Shown here piece after piece: positions 1-7,458 of a stretch of DNA of 64,000 bases; position 1 is the stretch's first letter; every line of letters begins with the position of its first letter. The position numbers were made by a program, and so were the translations under genes. The stretch comes from an uncultured Bacteroidales bacterium (GTDB lineage Bacteria; Bacteroidota; Bacteroidia; Bacteroidales; UBA932), in contig CAJONC010000024.1 in the NCBI GenBank assembly GCA_905235675.1, forward strand, positions 1 to 64,000, written 5' to 3'. A model generated the notes under the pieces. It ran no database searches and was not told the DNA's origin. It was given only the letters and a program-made list of their open reading frames with translations.

Positions 1-16
1 AGCCAAATGGAATTGA

Positions 17-253
17 ATGAGTAACTTCTATGAATATATCCGTCAGGGAGAGCCGGGACGCAGCGTAAAGGCTGCAGCCTGGCAGACGGCTATTGGCCTG
101 CAGGATGTGGACGGACTCAAACCATCCTCCTACCTCATCGATACCGTCAAGCGCATCATGGACTCCCTGAAAGAAAAAGGGTTCATCGCCCGCCGCAACG
201 GAAAACGTGACGGTTGGTGGGAGGTTCTGATAGAAATACCGGGAGCGCAGTGA
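17..253 (+). CDS. Chimeric small protein: VbhA-like antitoxin N-terminus joined to a winged-helix-like C-terminus
   Basis: A 78-residue ORF. Residues 1-42 (EYIRQGEP, AWQTAIGLQDVDGL, SSYLIDT) resemble the small VbhA-like antitoxins that accompany Fic toxins in Bacteroidales; I recall this from family knowledge and could not search. From about residue 43 the expected antitoxin helix is replaced by VKRIMDSLKEKGFIARRNGK, which looks like the wing of a winged-helix domain such as those ending Fic or Schlafen-like proteins. The start ATG overlaps the TGA of a frame entering from the left edge (ATGA, 17-20), so it may be coupled to an upstream gene outside the window. The stop codon lies inside a palindromic repeat (243-265). 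It may be an expressed chimera or a recombination relic. Confidence 0.5.
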   Translation: MSNFYEYIRQGEPGRSVKAAAWQTAIGLQDVDGLKPSSYLIDTVKRIMDSLKEKGFIARRNGKRDGWWEVLIEIPGAQ

Positions 254-265
254 TTGCACTCGGTG
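243..265. repeat. Palindromic repeat, copy 1
   Basis: The core GAGCGCA-gtgat-TGCACTC forms an imperfect stem-loop. A near-identical element lies at 3162-3190 (shared core GGGAGCGCAGyGATTGCACTC). This copy covers the stop codon of the preceding ORF. The stretch 254-513 up to the next gene holds no convincing ORF. Confidence 0.55.
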
Positions 266-405
266 TTTGTGCCATTCCCAGCTCGCTGAATCATTGGCAA
301 GTCTCCACTTCACGCAAGGGCAAGTGGGTATTAAGTCACCCACCACCCTTAAAAAGTGGCAGACGTCGGGCAAGCCCGATTAGATGTAGATATAATCTTT
401 TTCTT

Positions 406-444
406 CCCAGCGGAATCGTTAAAAAAATTGCAGATTCCGCTGGG
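406..444. repeat. Perfect 12-bp inverted repeat (hairpin)
   Basis: CCCAGCGGAATC (406-417) and GATTCCGCTGGG (433-444) are exact reverse complements around a 15-nt A/T-rich loop. A smaller CGGGC/GCCCG stem lies at 368-378. There is no U-tract directly after either arm, so it is not a textbook terminator. It could be the processing or stop site for the convergent transcript of the gene ending at 514, or part of a small mobile palindrome. Confidence 0.5.
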
Positions 445-513
445 AGATTACGCGGGCATTTTTCCAGGGAAATGTGAGGAGTCTTGTACTCGTGAAGTTC
501 ATGGTTCGTGCTG

Positions 514-1389
514 TTACCGAAAATCCACAACGTACAATTCATGTATCTCTGCGTCGTAGCCTTCGTAGAAACCGCGAGGCATGCCGAGCACTATACGGGC
601 GCCACGGTTCGACAACACTACCAGCGAGCCGTCTGAAGGATTGACACAAAGGCCTTCGATCTCCCCCGCCCTCCGAAAGAAATCCATGCTTTTGTACTCA
701 CTGACGGCCGCAGTTTCTGCCAGTTCGCGTCCTTTGCCTTTGTAAGGATGGCAGATATAAAGATGGTCGGCTTCTTCCCTGTCGGCATCACCGTCGTCGC
801 TGGAAATAAGGATCGAGCCGTCGTTCAGGCAGAAAATCCCCTGCTGAAGGGCCGGGGCGGGCTCCAATGCGACTTTTCCAAGATATGCTCCGCCCTGCAA
901 GTCATAGCAATAAATCCAACGTCCGTCAACCCAGTCCGCCATCCATACAAGACCTCTGTTCCTGTCAACCGCGAGACCGCAGCATTCCACCTGGCCGGAT
1001 TCAGGCTCCCATGTTATAGACCTTTTGTATTGCAATGTGGAAGCATCATAGATGGCAGTCTGGATATTCTCTCCGACGCCATCCATGAAATACTCGCATC
1101 CGGCATAGATTTCACCTTCGTAAACATCAATGTCCCCGATATGATTCGGGGCCGGAGAACCTGCGGTTATGGCATCGAAGGGATTCTCGTTCGCGAGAAC
1201 CAGGGTACCGTCCAATTTATACTTGTATAATGCAGTAGAGCCGGACACATAGTAGAATTCGCCGTCGCATGCCACTCCCTGACGTCCCGCAACATCAATC
1301 ACCGCCTTCAGGTCAACAGCCTCGCTAATCCTTCCGCAGTTTACAGCCAGGGCAAGCGCCATAATCAAAAATATCAGACCTTTTTTCAT
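514..1389 (-). CDS. Predicted lipoprotein, beta-propeller-like (unknown function)
   Basis: A 291-residue protein starting MKKGLIFLIMALALAVNCG, a lipoprotein signal with the lipobox cysteine at residue 18. The mature part has repeating short-strand blocks with DG and GxxVD-type turns (VACDGEFYYVSG, GLAVDRNRGLVWMADW, GLCVNPSDGSLVVLSN) about 50-60 residues apart, the look of a YncE/NHL-type propeller. No catalytic motif is visible. Its ATG overlaps the stop of the upstream M64 peptidase gene (ATGA, 1386-1389), so the two are translationally coupled and probably act together at the cell surface. The exact family is not recognised. Confidence 0.7.
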   Translation of the reverse strand: MKKGLIFLIMALALAVNCGRISEAVDLKAVIDVAGRQGVACDGEFYYVSGSTALYKYKLDGTLVLANENPFDAITAGSPAPNHIGDIDVYEGEIYAGCEYFMDGVGENIQTAIYDASTLQYKRSITWEPESGQVECCGLAVDRNRGLVWMADWVDGRWIYCYDLQGGAYLGKVALEPAPALQQGIFCLNDGSILISSDDGDADREEADHLYICHPYKGKGRELAETAAVSEYKSMDFFRRAGEIEGLCVNPSDGSLVVLSNRGARIVLGMPRGFYEGYDAEIHELYVVDFR

Positions 1390-2729
1390 AGGTTATCTGT
1401 GTAATAATCAATCATTTTCACGATAGCGCGTTCGCAGACGGGGCAGAAGTCCCCGCACTCGTTGATTTTCATCCGGCATTCCTGGGCGGGACGATAAACG
1501 CCGTGGGAAGTATAGCCACCGCCTTCATACACCCCCACTTTCCGGTTCAGCAGGGCTTTGTCCTTCGGGCGCAGCGTGTGCCAGAGGGGGCGGACATCCT
1601 GCTTCTCCAGCGCATCCACCGGCGTCGGGACGGGCGTGCCGGGGGGAAGCATGTCGGCCCATTTGGCCTCGAACTCCACCAGGGTGGTGAGGTTGGGTTC
1701 CCAAGGCTCCGTGTCGGCGGGGTAGAGGGCCGCGAACGGGTCGTCGTAGAAGTATTCATCGCCCAGTCCGCCGAAGGCATGGCCGAATTCATGCACCAGC
1801 ACCGGCACGAAGGTCGGGTGGTCGCTGTTCATGATGGTAATGCTGTTGTAGATGCCGCCTCCGCCGTAGATGGGCGTGTTGGCCAGCACAATCACGTGCT
1901 CGAAAGGGACGGTGCCGATGACATCCCAGACACGCCAGATGTCCGGTACGGTGAGATAGCGCTCCGAATAGAAGGTATCGAAATGGCTGGAAACCACCGT
2001 GTTGCGCCAATCGCCCCGGTGCGGGACACTGACGCCGCTGTCGGCCGAGGGGGCAAATACGGCCCTGACGCTGAAATCCTCCGCCCGGCCCTTGAATGGC
2101 TCGTGGGAGAAGAGTGCATCGGCCGCGCGCTCTGCATCGTGGAAAAACTTCTCCGTTTCCGCCAGGGTATAACCCTCAGACACGATGACGATGTCGATTT
2201 TCTTGTCCGGACTCCCGCCGCCGTGTATCACCCGCAGGGGAAGCGCGTTGTCGGCAATGGGCCGGATGAGGATATCGTCCGGATGCACGGGGTGGCAAAG
2301 CTGTGCGGCCACTTTGCCGTGTGTGTCCAGCAAAGTCACCTCCACATTCACGGCTTGTTTGGGCCAGGGGACCTGGAGACTGCATTCAAATGCTTTGGGG
2401 ACGCTGACGGCCTCCCCGGTGGTCGTCCATTCCTGGAAGAGGGAGGAGAAGCTGTTGGCATAGAGGCACTTGCCACTGACAGGGTCCAGCACGCGAATCT
2501 GACCGTTCCCTTGCAGCAGCGGCTTTTCCAACTTCGTGCGGCGTCCGGCCCAGGCCGACGTGCGCAGTGCCTGGCGCAGGTAGATTTCCTGATGCGCTGC
2601 ATCCCCGCAGAAGACATAGTCCAGACGGAGGGTGGAATCGGCAAAATGCGCATCGAAGACGGTCTCCTGTGCAAAAGCGAGCCACGGAAGCAAGGTAAGC
2701 AGGGCGAGGAAAATGAATGCTCGTTTCAT
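1386..2729 (-). CDS. M64 family (IgA peptidase-like) zinc metallopeptidase
   Basis: A 447-residue secreted protein with a signal peptide ending near AFAQ (residue 21). The N-terminal half is the M64 N-terminal beta domain; the C-terminal half carries the metallopeptidase site HEFGHAFGGLGDEY, with H313, E314 and H317 as zinc/catalytic residues and D324 as likely third ligand. DIVIVSEGYT is the usual start of the M64 catalytic domain. Bacteroidales carry many such peptidases, related to Clostridium ramosum IgA protease; the substrate cannot be told from sequence. I chose the ATG at 2729 rather than the in-frame GTG at 2738, because the GTG overlaps the likely -7 promoter box. The downstream lipoprotein overlaps by 4 bp. 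Confidence 0.85.
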   Translation of the reverse strand: MKRAFIFLALLTLLPWLAFAQETVFDAHFADSTLRLDYVFCGDAAHQEIYLRQALRTSAWAGRRTKLEKPLLQGNGQIRVLDPVSGKCLYANSFSSLFQEWTTTGEAVSVPKAFECSLQVPWPKQAVNVEVTLLDTHGKVAAQLCHPVHPDDILIRPIADNALPLRVIHGGGSPDKKIDIVIVSEGYTLAETEKFFHDAERAADALFSHEPFKGRAEDFSVRAVFAPSADSGVSVPHRGDWRNTVVSSHFDTFYSERYLTVPDIWRVWDVIGTVPFEHVIVLANTPIYGGGGIYNSITIMNSDHPTFVPVLVHEFGHAFGGLGDEYFYDDPFAALYPADTEPWEPNLTTLVEFEAKWADMLPPGTPVPTPVDALEKQDVRPLWHTLRPKDKALLNRKVGVYEGGGYTSHGVYRPAQECRMKINECGDFCPVCERAIVKMIDYYTDNL

Positions 2730-2737
2730 AACAGTCA

Positions 2738-2745
2738 CAAATATA
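2738..2745 (-). promoter_or_regulatory. Probable -7 box (TATATTTG) for the M64 peptidase operon
   Basis: The minus strand reads TATATTTG, a match to the Bacteroidetes TAnnTTTG box, ending 9 nt before the ATG at 2729. No clear TTTG lies at the -33 position. The mRNA would be leaderless or nearly so. Confidence 0.45.
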
Positions 2746-2909
2746 AGAAACCTTTCGTAAATTTTGCTGTGTGGCGCTTAACTGTCACCGTCACCAGCTT
2801 CGTTACCCTCCAGGATCTTCTCGTATAACGGGCTAAAAAAGTCAAAAAAGAGCCTCAAAATATCCTCATAAATCTTTTCGTCAATAAAATATCTACAACT
2901 TCTAAAATA

Positions 2910-2941
2910 TTTGCGGTCGTTGCCGAAAAGCAGTATCTTTG
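2910..2941 (+). promoter_or_regulatory. Orphan forward Bacteroidetes promoter
   Basis: TTTG (2910-2913), 20 nt, TATCTTTG (2934-2941): a good match to TTTG-N19/20-TAnnTTTG. No credible coding sequence follows. The transcript would run through a G9 run at 3015-3023 and the palindrome at 3162-3190 towards the 3' end of the PIN toxin gene, antisense to it. The 2746-3193 stretch otherwise shows nothing recognisable. Confidence 0.5.
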
Positions 2942-3161
2942 CACCCGCAAAAACGTTGGAAGTGAAGTTCTTTCCCTCATATTCCGTAGTGTCTGCTACT
3001 CTTTCCACATCGGAGGGGGGGGGTATAAGCGTCTTACAATCATATCCGCACGGTGCCCACAGGAGGTATCGTGCGATAATTCTGTTTGTCCCATGCAAAA
3101 CTTCTCAGCCGTATACCAGCAAAATACTATTAATTATGCTACCTCGATTTTTGAAGCAAGC

Positions 3162-3190
3162 GGGAGCGCAGCGATTGCACTCCCGGCGCT
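3162..3190. repeat. Palindromic repeat, copy 2
   Basis: The core GGGAGCGCA-gcgat-TGCACTCCC folds into an imperfect hairpin and matches the element at 243-265. It sits immediately beyond the stop codon of the PIN gene (3194) and could end that transcript. Confidence 0.55.
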
Positions 3191-3193
3191 TTA

Positions 3194-3595
3194 TTATTCT
3201 CCGAATCTTTCAAGGAATGCTCCTACTGTGAGAATTTCAATGCCCTCGTATGAACCGATAGACAAGAGATCATCGTCGCCACTCACGATATAGAGACATT
3301 TTCCATCTACGGCACATGAAATAAATTTGTCGTCATCCGGATCTCGGCTGATGTGAACGTCCGAGGAGACGTGGATGATTTCAAATTTTGACAGTAGCGT
3401 CTGAAAAGGAATCTTGGTGTTAAACGATGGATACTTATTTTGCAAACGAAGAAGAATCTCCTCGTACTCATCAACAATCTCTTTGCTGGCAAGGACATTC
3501 ACCTTGTCCTCCATGACGCGCCGGAGAAGGACAAAAGGCTTGCCCCCGAAATAAATAGCGGAGGCAATGACATTGGTGTCAATAACGATTCTCAT
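3194..3595 (-). CDS. PIN-domain toxin (putative RNase of a type II toxin-antitoxin pair)
   Basis: A 133-residue single-domain PIN protein. The N-terminus IVIDTNVIASAI carries the first conserved acidic residue (D5); an acidic residue follows in the EIVDEYEEIL helix; SRDPDDDKFISCA carries the DPDD-type third acidic cluster; and VSGDDDLLSIG the last. This matches the COG1569 toxin family. These residues bind Mg/Mn for RNA cleavage in family members. The gene overlaps the AbrB-type antitoxin gene by 4 bp (ATGA, 3592-3595), the usual antitoxin-first arrangement. A palindromic repeat lies directly downstream. Confidence 0.88.
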   Translation of the reverse strand: MRIVIDTNVIASAIYFGGKPFVLLRRVMEDKVNVLASKEIVDEYEEILLRLQNKYPSFNTKIPFQTLLSKFEIIHVSSDVHISRDPDDDKFISCAVDGKCLYIVSGDDDLLSIGSYEGIEILTVGAFLERFGE

Positions 3596-3855
3596 TTCCG
3601 CTTCTCCGCCCTCATCGCCTTGATTTCATTATTGATATCCTCTTCTGTAAGGCCAAGCTGCTGAGCGGTTTTCTGCGCTTGTTCAATCAGTGAGTAGAAT
3701 TCGTTAAGCGAAGGCTCCTTGACGGGCTTCAGAAGGATGTTTTCATTATCTGTCACGACCAGAAACTGCGACCCTTCCCCAAGATTCAGTTTCTTGCGGA
3801 TAGCGATGGGGAGAACAATTTGTCCTCGTGATGACATTGCTGCGATGGTTGCCAT
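3592..3855 (-). CDS. AbrB/MazE-type antitoxin
   Basis: An 87-residue protein whose first 45 residues form a SpoVT/AbrB swapped-hairpin DNA-binding domain (MSSRGQIVLPIAIRKKLNL, GSQFLVV). The acidic/helical tail (residues 50-87) is likely the toxin-binding part. It is first in a two-gene operon with the PIN toxin. A perfect promoter lies about 45-70 bp upstream. Family members neutralise the toxin and repress their own promoter. Confidence 0.87.
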   Translation of the reverse strand: MATIAAMSSRGQIVLPIAIRKKLNLGEGSQFLVVTDNENILLKPVKEPSLNEFYSLIEQAQKTAQQLGLTEEDINNEIKAMRAEKRK

Positions 3856-3896
3856 AATATCTTATTTTTGTGAAAAGTATGAATTACTTACTTTTG

Positions 3897-3927
3897 CAAA
3901 GATATAAAAGATATTTATTTTGTCAAA
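3897..3927 (-). promoter_or_regulatory. Promoter of the AbrB/PIN toxin-antitoxin operon
   Basis: On the minus strand: TTTG (3927-3924), exactly 19 nt, TATCTTTG (3904-3897). This is a full match to the Bacteroidetes consensus. It gives a leader of about 40 nt before the ATG at 3855. The sequence between the boxes repeats ATATTTAT/AGATAT blocks that could be an AbrB operator. Confidence 0.75.
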
Positions 3928-4015
3928 TCATTCCATCAAAAATAGCGTCATCAGGCGCGTGCCGTGAGGGAGGAGGGATTCCGTCGCTTCGCTCCGGCAT
4001 CCCTTCTGTCCGTGA

Positions 4016-4145
4016 GCAATCAGAATTCAGGTGCAACCGGGGGTTGCTTTGTATTTGGCGGCATGCCCTTACGAAAGCAAGCTTTCGACGGGCGCGCCGC
4101 CAAATACAAATGCCGCACTCACGTGCGGCACCTGATTCTGATTGC
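4016..4145. repeat. Nested multi-stem palindromic element beside tRNA-Ser
   Basis: An outer inverted repeat (4016-4034 with 4128-4145, 18 bp paired with one extra T) encloses a perfect 15-bp inverted repeat (4048-4062 with 4096-4110). That one caps a 7-bp stem CGAAAGC-aa-GCTTTCG (4072-4087). A separate perfect 8-bp stem TGCCGCAC-tcac-GTGCGGCA (4111-4130) sits beside it, its 3' arm sharing 3 nt with the outer arm. A further imperfect stem GGGATTCCG...CGGCATCCC lies at about 3975-4002. The element ends 6 bp from the 3' end of the tRNA. It contains no believable ORF. Confidence 0.7.
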
Positions 4146-4151
4146 ATTGCG

Positions 4152-4236
4152 CGGAGGAAGAGGGATTCGAACCCCCGGAACGTTGCCGTTCAACAGTTTT
4201 CAAGACTGCCGCCATCGACCACTCGGCCATTCCTCC
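4152..4236 (-). tRNA. tRNA-Ser (anticodon TGA)
   Basis: The minus strand folds as a class II tRNA. The acceptor stem is GGAGGAA/TTCCTCC with discriminator G. The D-arm is GGCCGAGTGGTCGATGGC. The anticodon loop CTTGAAA gives anticodon TGA. A long variable arm and the T-loop GGTTCGAATC follow. It is 85 nt without an encoded CCA. It reads UCA and, by wobble, other UCN serine codons. Confidence 0.95.
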
Positions 4237-4287
4237 TTTTGGGGATGGCAAAGGTAATGAATTTTATTGAATATAAACATGGTTCAT

Positions 4288-4318
4288 TTTGATAAATGAA
4301 AGAAAAAGAGTACTTTTG
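4288..4318 (+). promoter_or_regulatory. Promoter of the 4343-7425 operon
   Basis: TTTG (4288-4291), exactly 19 nt, TACTTTTG (4311-4318): a perfect consensus spacing. It overlaps the first in-frame start at 4289, which shows that the true start is the ATG at 4343. Confidence 0.75.
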
Positions 4319-4342
4319 TATGATATACAAATTCCTGAAAAA

Positions 4343-5185
4343 ATGAAAAAAGCATTTCTCATCCTTCTCAGTATCGTCTGCATGATGCCTGCATTCAGCA
4401 GCTGCAAGAAAGGCGACCAGACAATCAAAGTTATCTCCTACAATATCCGCGTCGGCGCAGCACCCGACAAGGAAAACCACTGGGACAAGCGCAAGAGCGC
4501 ATCTCCCGCAATGATCGCTGAACAGCAGCCGGACATCTTCGGCCTTCAGGAGGCCCTCCAGATGCAGCTCGACTATCTCGTGGAGACCTGCCCCGACTAT
4601 CAGTATGTAGGCGTTCACCGCGACGACGGCGATACCAAGGGCGAAGTGATGGCCATCTTCTGGAATACCAAGACACAGGAAATGGTCAAGTGGGGCAACT
4701 TCTGGCTTTCGGAGACACCCGATGTTCCTTCGAGGGGATGGGACGCCGCCTGCTTCCGCACCGCCACATGGGCGTTGCTCAAGGACAAGCGTTACAACAA
4801 GAACTACTACTATGTAAACACCCATCTCGATCATGTCGGAACCGAAGCCCGCGCAAAGGGCCTCAGCCTGATAGTGGACCGCATCGATGACATCAACCCC
4901 GAAGGATACCCCATGATTCTCACCGGCGACTTCAACGTCGACCTCGGAGACCCCTGCCTGCAGTCGCTCGTGGGCCGCATGGAGGCCGTGCGCGAGATCG
5001 CTTCCGTGACCGACAGCCTCGTAACCTACAACGGCTGGGGAGATGTGAATGAATACCGCGTGATAGACTATATCTACGAATCCGGCTTCAGCGAAGCCCT
5101 CTCCTTCGAAGGCCTGCGCAAAGACTACGACAACGTGCCCTTCATTTCCGACCACTATCCCGTGGTTGCCGTGCTGAAATTCTAA
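4343..5185 (+). CDS. Endonuclease/exonuclease/phosphatase family lipoprotein
   Basis: A 280-residue protein from the ATG at 4343, with lipoprotein signal MKKAFLILLSIVCMMPAFSSC. The fold motifs of the EEP superfamily appear in order: ISYNIRVG, FGLQEAL (metal-binding Glu), NTHLDHVG, LTGDFNVD (metal/catalytic Asp-Asn) and the C-terminal SDHYPVVA (catalytic Asp-His). Bacteroidales encode several secreted EEP proteins whose substrates (nucleic acids, sphingolipids or inositol phosphates) are usually unknown; nothing here decides. The next gene starts 14 bp downstream and is likely co-transcribed. Confidence 0.85.
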   Translation: MKKAFLILLSIVCMMPAFSSCKKGDQTIKVISYNIRVGAAPDKENHWDKRKSASPAMIAEQQPDIFGLQEALQMQLDYLVETCPDYQYVGVHRDDGDTKGEVMAIFWNTKTQEMVKWGNFWLSETPDVPSRGWDAACFRTATWALLKDKRYNKNYYYVNTHLDHVGTEARAKGLSLIVDRIDDINPEGYPMILTGDFNVDLGDPCLQSLVGRMEAVREIASVTDSLVTYNGWGDVNEYRVIDYIYESGFSEALSFEGLRKDYDNVPFISDHYPVVAVLKF

Positions 5186-5199
5186 AACTGTAACCGAAT

Positions 5200-7425
5200 A
5201 TGGCAAAAGAAACTTACAACTGGAAATACGCCTCCCTGGGCGGTTCCGTGCGTGTCAAGCTTGAAAGCGGTGAAGACATCGCGCATCTGCATGAGCTCGA
5301 CCGCAAGAAATGGACGGTGCTCAGCTGTCCTACCACAGGACTGGAATTCGACGAAAAAACCCTGAAGATACTGGATGCCGACGGCGACGGACGCATCCAT
5401 GTGGACGAGGTGAGCGCCGCTTCGCAGTGGCTTACATCCGTCATCAGGGATCCCGACATCCTTCTCGAAAAGCGCAGCGAACTGAAATTCACCGACTTCA
5501 ACACCGACAACGAAGAAGGCGCGAAACTCGAGAAATCCGCCCGCCAGATTCTTGCGAACCTGAAAATCGAAAAAGACGGCATCTCCCTCGCGGAAACTTC
5601 CGACAACGAGAAGATCTTCGCCGAAACCCAGTTCAACGGCGACGGCATCATCACCGAGGCCAGCGCCGACGACGAGGCCCTCAAGGAAACCATAAAGGAC
5701 ATTATCGCCACCGTAGGCAGCTCCAAGGACCGCAGCGGAGCTGACGGCGTGAATACCGATCAGATAGAAGCGTTCTACACCGCCCTTGCCGACTACAGCG
5801 CATGGATGACGGCGGAGGACAAGGGCCCCTTCGGAGAGAATACCGAGGCAGCCCTCGCAGCATGCGAAGCACTGAAGGAGAAGATTGCGGACTGGTTCAT
5901 GCGCTGCAAGCTCATCTCCTTCAACGACGCGGTTGCAGGCGTAGTTGACCTGTCCGTAGAGAAGGTGGGATCCATCAGCGACGGCGACCTTGCCGCAGCT
6001 TCCGGCGAAATCGCCACCTATCCTCTCGCCCGCCCCGTGGCAGGAGGCAAACTCCCCCTGAACGGAGGAATCAACCCTGCATGGAAGGGCGCATTCGACA
6101 CTCTCAAGGCCCTCGTGTTCGACGTGGAATTCCCCGGACAGGACAGCGTGAGCGAAGAAGAGTGGCTCGGAGTCCTCGCCAAGTTCGACAGCTATACCGC
6201 ATGGAAGGCCGCCAAGAAGGGTGCGGAGGTGGAATCCCTCGGCATCGACAAGGTGAACGCCCTGATCAAGGCGGATCAGAAAGCCGCCCTGCTGGAACTC
6301 ATCGAAAAAGACAAGGCCCTTGAGCCGGAAGCCCTCAGCATCGAGGCGGTGGACAAGCTCCTGCACCTCGTGCGCGACTTCTATACCTTCCTCAACAACT
6401 ACGTGGTGTTCGAGGATTTCTACTCCCGGAAAGACAAGGCCATCTTCCAGGCCGGGCGCCTCTACATCGACCAGCGCAGCACCGACCTGTGCGTCAAGGT
6501 GATAGATGCCGGACGCCAGGGAGACATATCCAGCCTCAGCGGAATGTACATTCTCTACTGCAACTGCACCAACAAGATTACAGGCAAATCCTTCCCCATC
6601 GCCGCAGTGCTCACCGACGGCGACGTGAACGGAATGCGCCCCGGCAAGAACGCCATCTTCTACGACCGCAACGGCGACCAGTACGATGCCGTGGTGACGA
6701 GCATAGTGGACAACCCCATCAGCCTCCGCCAGGCATTCTGGGCTCCTTACAAAAAGGTAGGCAAATGGATAAGCGACAAGGTTGACAAGTCGGCCAGCCA
6801 GAAGAACGAGAACTCGATGTCCAAGCTCACAGACTCCGCAGATGCCGCCACCTCCGGCACAGCCCCCACGGCAGCAATCCAGAGCAGTTTCGACATTGCC
6901 AAGTTCGCAGGCATTTTCGCCGCCCTGGGTATGGCGTTCGCCCTGATAGGACAGATGATTGTCGCCATAGTAAAGGGCATAGCCGCAATCAAGTTCTGGC
7001 AGCTGCTGCTGATTGTCGCGGCAATTATGCTGGTGATATCTCTGCCTTCGGTATTCATTACCTGGCGCAAGCTCCGCCGCCGCGACCTCGGTCCCGTGCT
7101 CAATGCCAACGGCTGGGCGGTGAACGCAGTTTCGTACGTAAAACCCAAGTTCGGCAAGACTCTCACCACCCTCGTGAAATATCCCAAGCTCAAGGCCGTG
7201 GATCCCGAAGAGGCAAAGAAGGTCCGCAGGCGCAAATGCATAATCTGGACTGTCGTAGTCCTGCTTCTTGCCGCAGGCGCGTATTTCGGAATCCCGAAAT
7301 ACAAGGCATGCAAGGCTGCAAAGGCTGAGGCCGCAGCAGTGGAGGCAGTCGACGAAAACACAACAGAAAACGCCGAAGAGCCAACTGCTCTGATTGAAGA
7401 CGCTGCAACGGAAGCGGAAAATTGA
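5200..7425 (+). CDS. Large EF-hand membrane protein (unknown function)
   Basis: A 741-residue protein without an N-terminal signal. A canonical EF-hand calcium loop DADGDGRIHVDE lies at residues 59-70, and a weaker one (FNGDGIITEAS) around residue 145. The long middle region is mostly helical and acidic. Near the C-terminus are hydrophobic segments at about 570-595 and 600-620, then a basic stretch (WRKLRRRD), then a last membrane span at about 680-699 and an Ala/Glu-rich tail. That suggests a cytoplasmic sensor-like domain anchored by three spans. I recognise it as a conserved type of Bacteroidales hypothetical protein but know no function. Confidence 0.7.
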   Translation: MAKETYNWKYASLGGSVRVKLESGEDIAHLHELDRKKWTVLSCPTTGLEFDEKTLKILDADGDGRIHVDEVSAASQWLTSVIRDPDILLEKRSELKFTDFNTDNEEGAKLEKSARQILANLKIEKDGISLAETSDNEKIFAETQFNGDGIITEASADDEALKETIKDIIATVGSSKDRSGADGVNTDQIEAFYTALADYSAWMTAEDKGPFGENTEAALAACEALKEKIADWFMRCKLISFNDAVAGVVDLSVEKVGSISDGDLAAASGEIATYPLARPVAGGKLPLNGGINPAWKGAFDTLKALVFDVEFPGQDSVSEEEWLGVLAKFDSYTAWKAAKKGAEVESLGIDKVNALIKADQKAALLELIEKDKALEPEALSIEAVDKLLHLVRDFYTFLNNYVVFEDFYSRKDKAIFQAGRLYIDQRSTDLCVKVIDAGRQGDISSLSGMYILYCNCTNKITGKSFPIAAVLTDGDVNGMRPGKNAIFYDRNGDQYDAVVTSIVDNPISLRQAFWAPYKKVGKWISDKVDKSASQKNENSMSKLTDSADAATSGTAPTAAIQSSFDIAKFAGIFAALGMAFALIGQMIVAIVKGIAAIKFWQLLLIVAAIMLVISLPSVFITWRKLRRRDLGPVLNANGWAVNAVSYVKPKFGKTLTTLVKYPKLKAVDPEEAKKVRRRKCIIWTVVVLLLAAGAYFGIPKYKACKAAKAEAAAVEAVDENTTENAEEPTALIEDAATEAEN

Positions 7426-7458
7426 ACATCTTGAAAACGAATTACATTTTTTGAAGTA

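Noticed and set aside
2778..3098. A 106-codon minus-strand ORF between the M64 and PIN genes
   Set aside because: No motif, no promoter on that strand, and a homopolymer G9 run within it. Treated as non-coding.
3857..4342. Several ORFs of 60-140 codons over the tRNA-Ser and palindromes
   Set aside because: They run through the tRNA and perfect inverted repeats and include no domains. They are products of the palindrome reading open on both strands.
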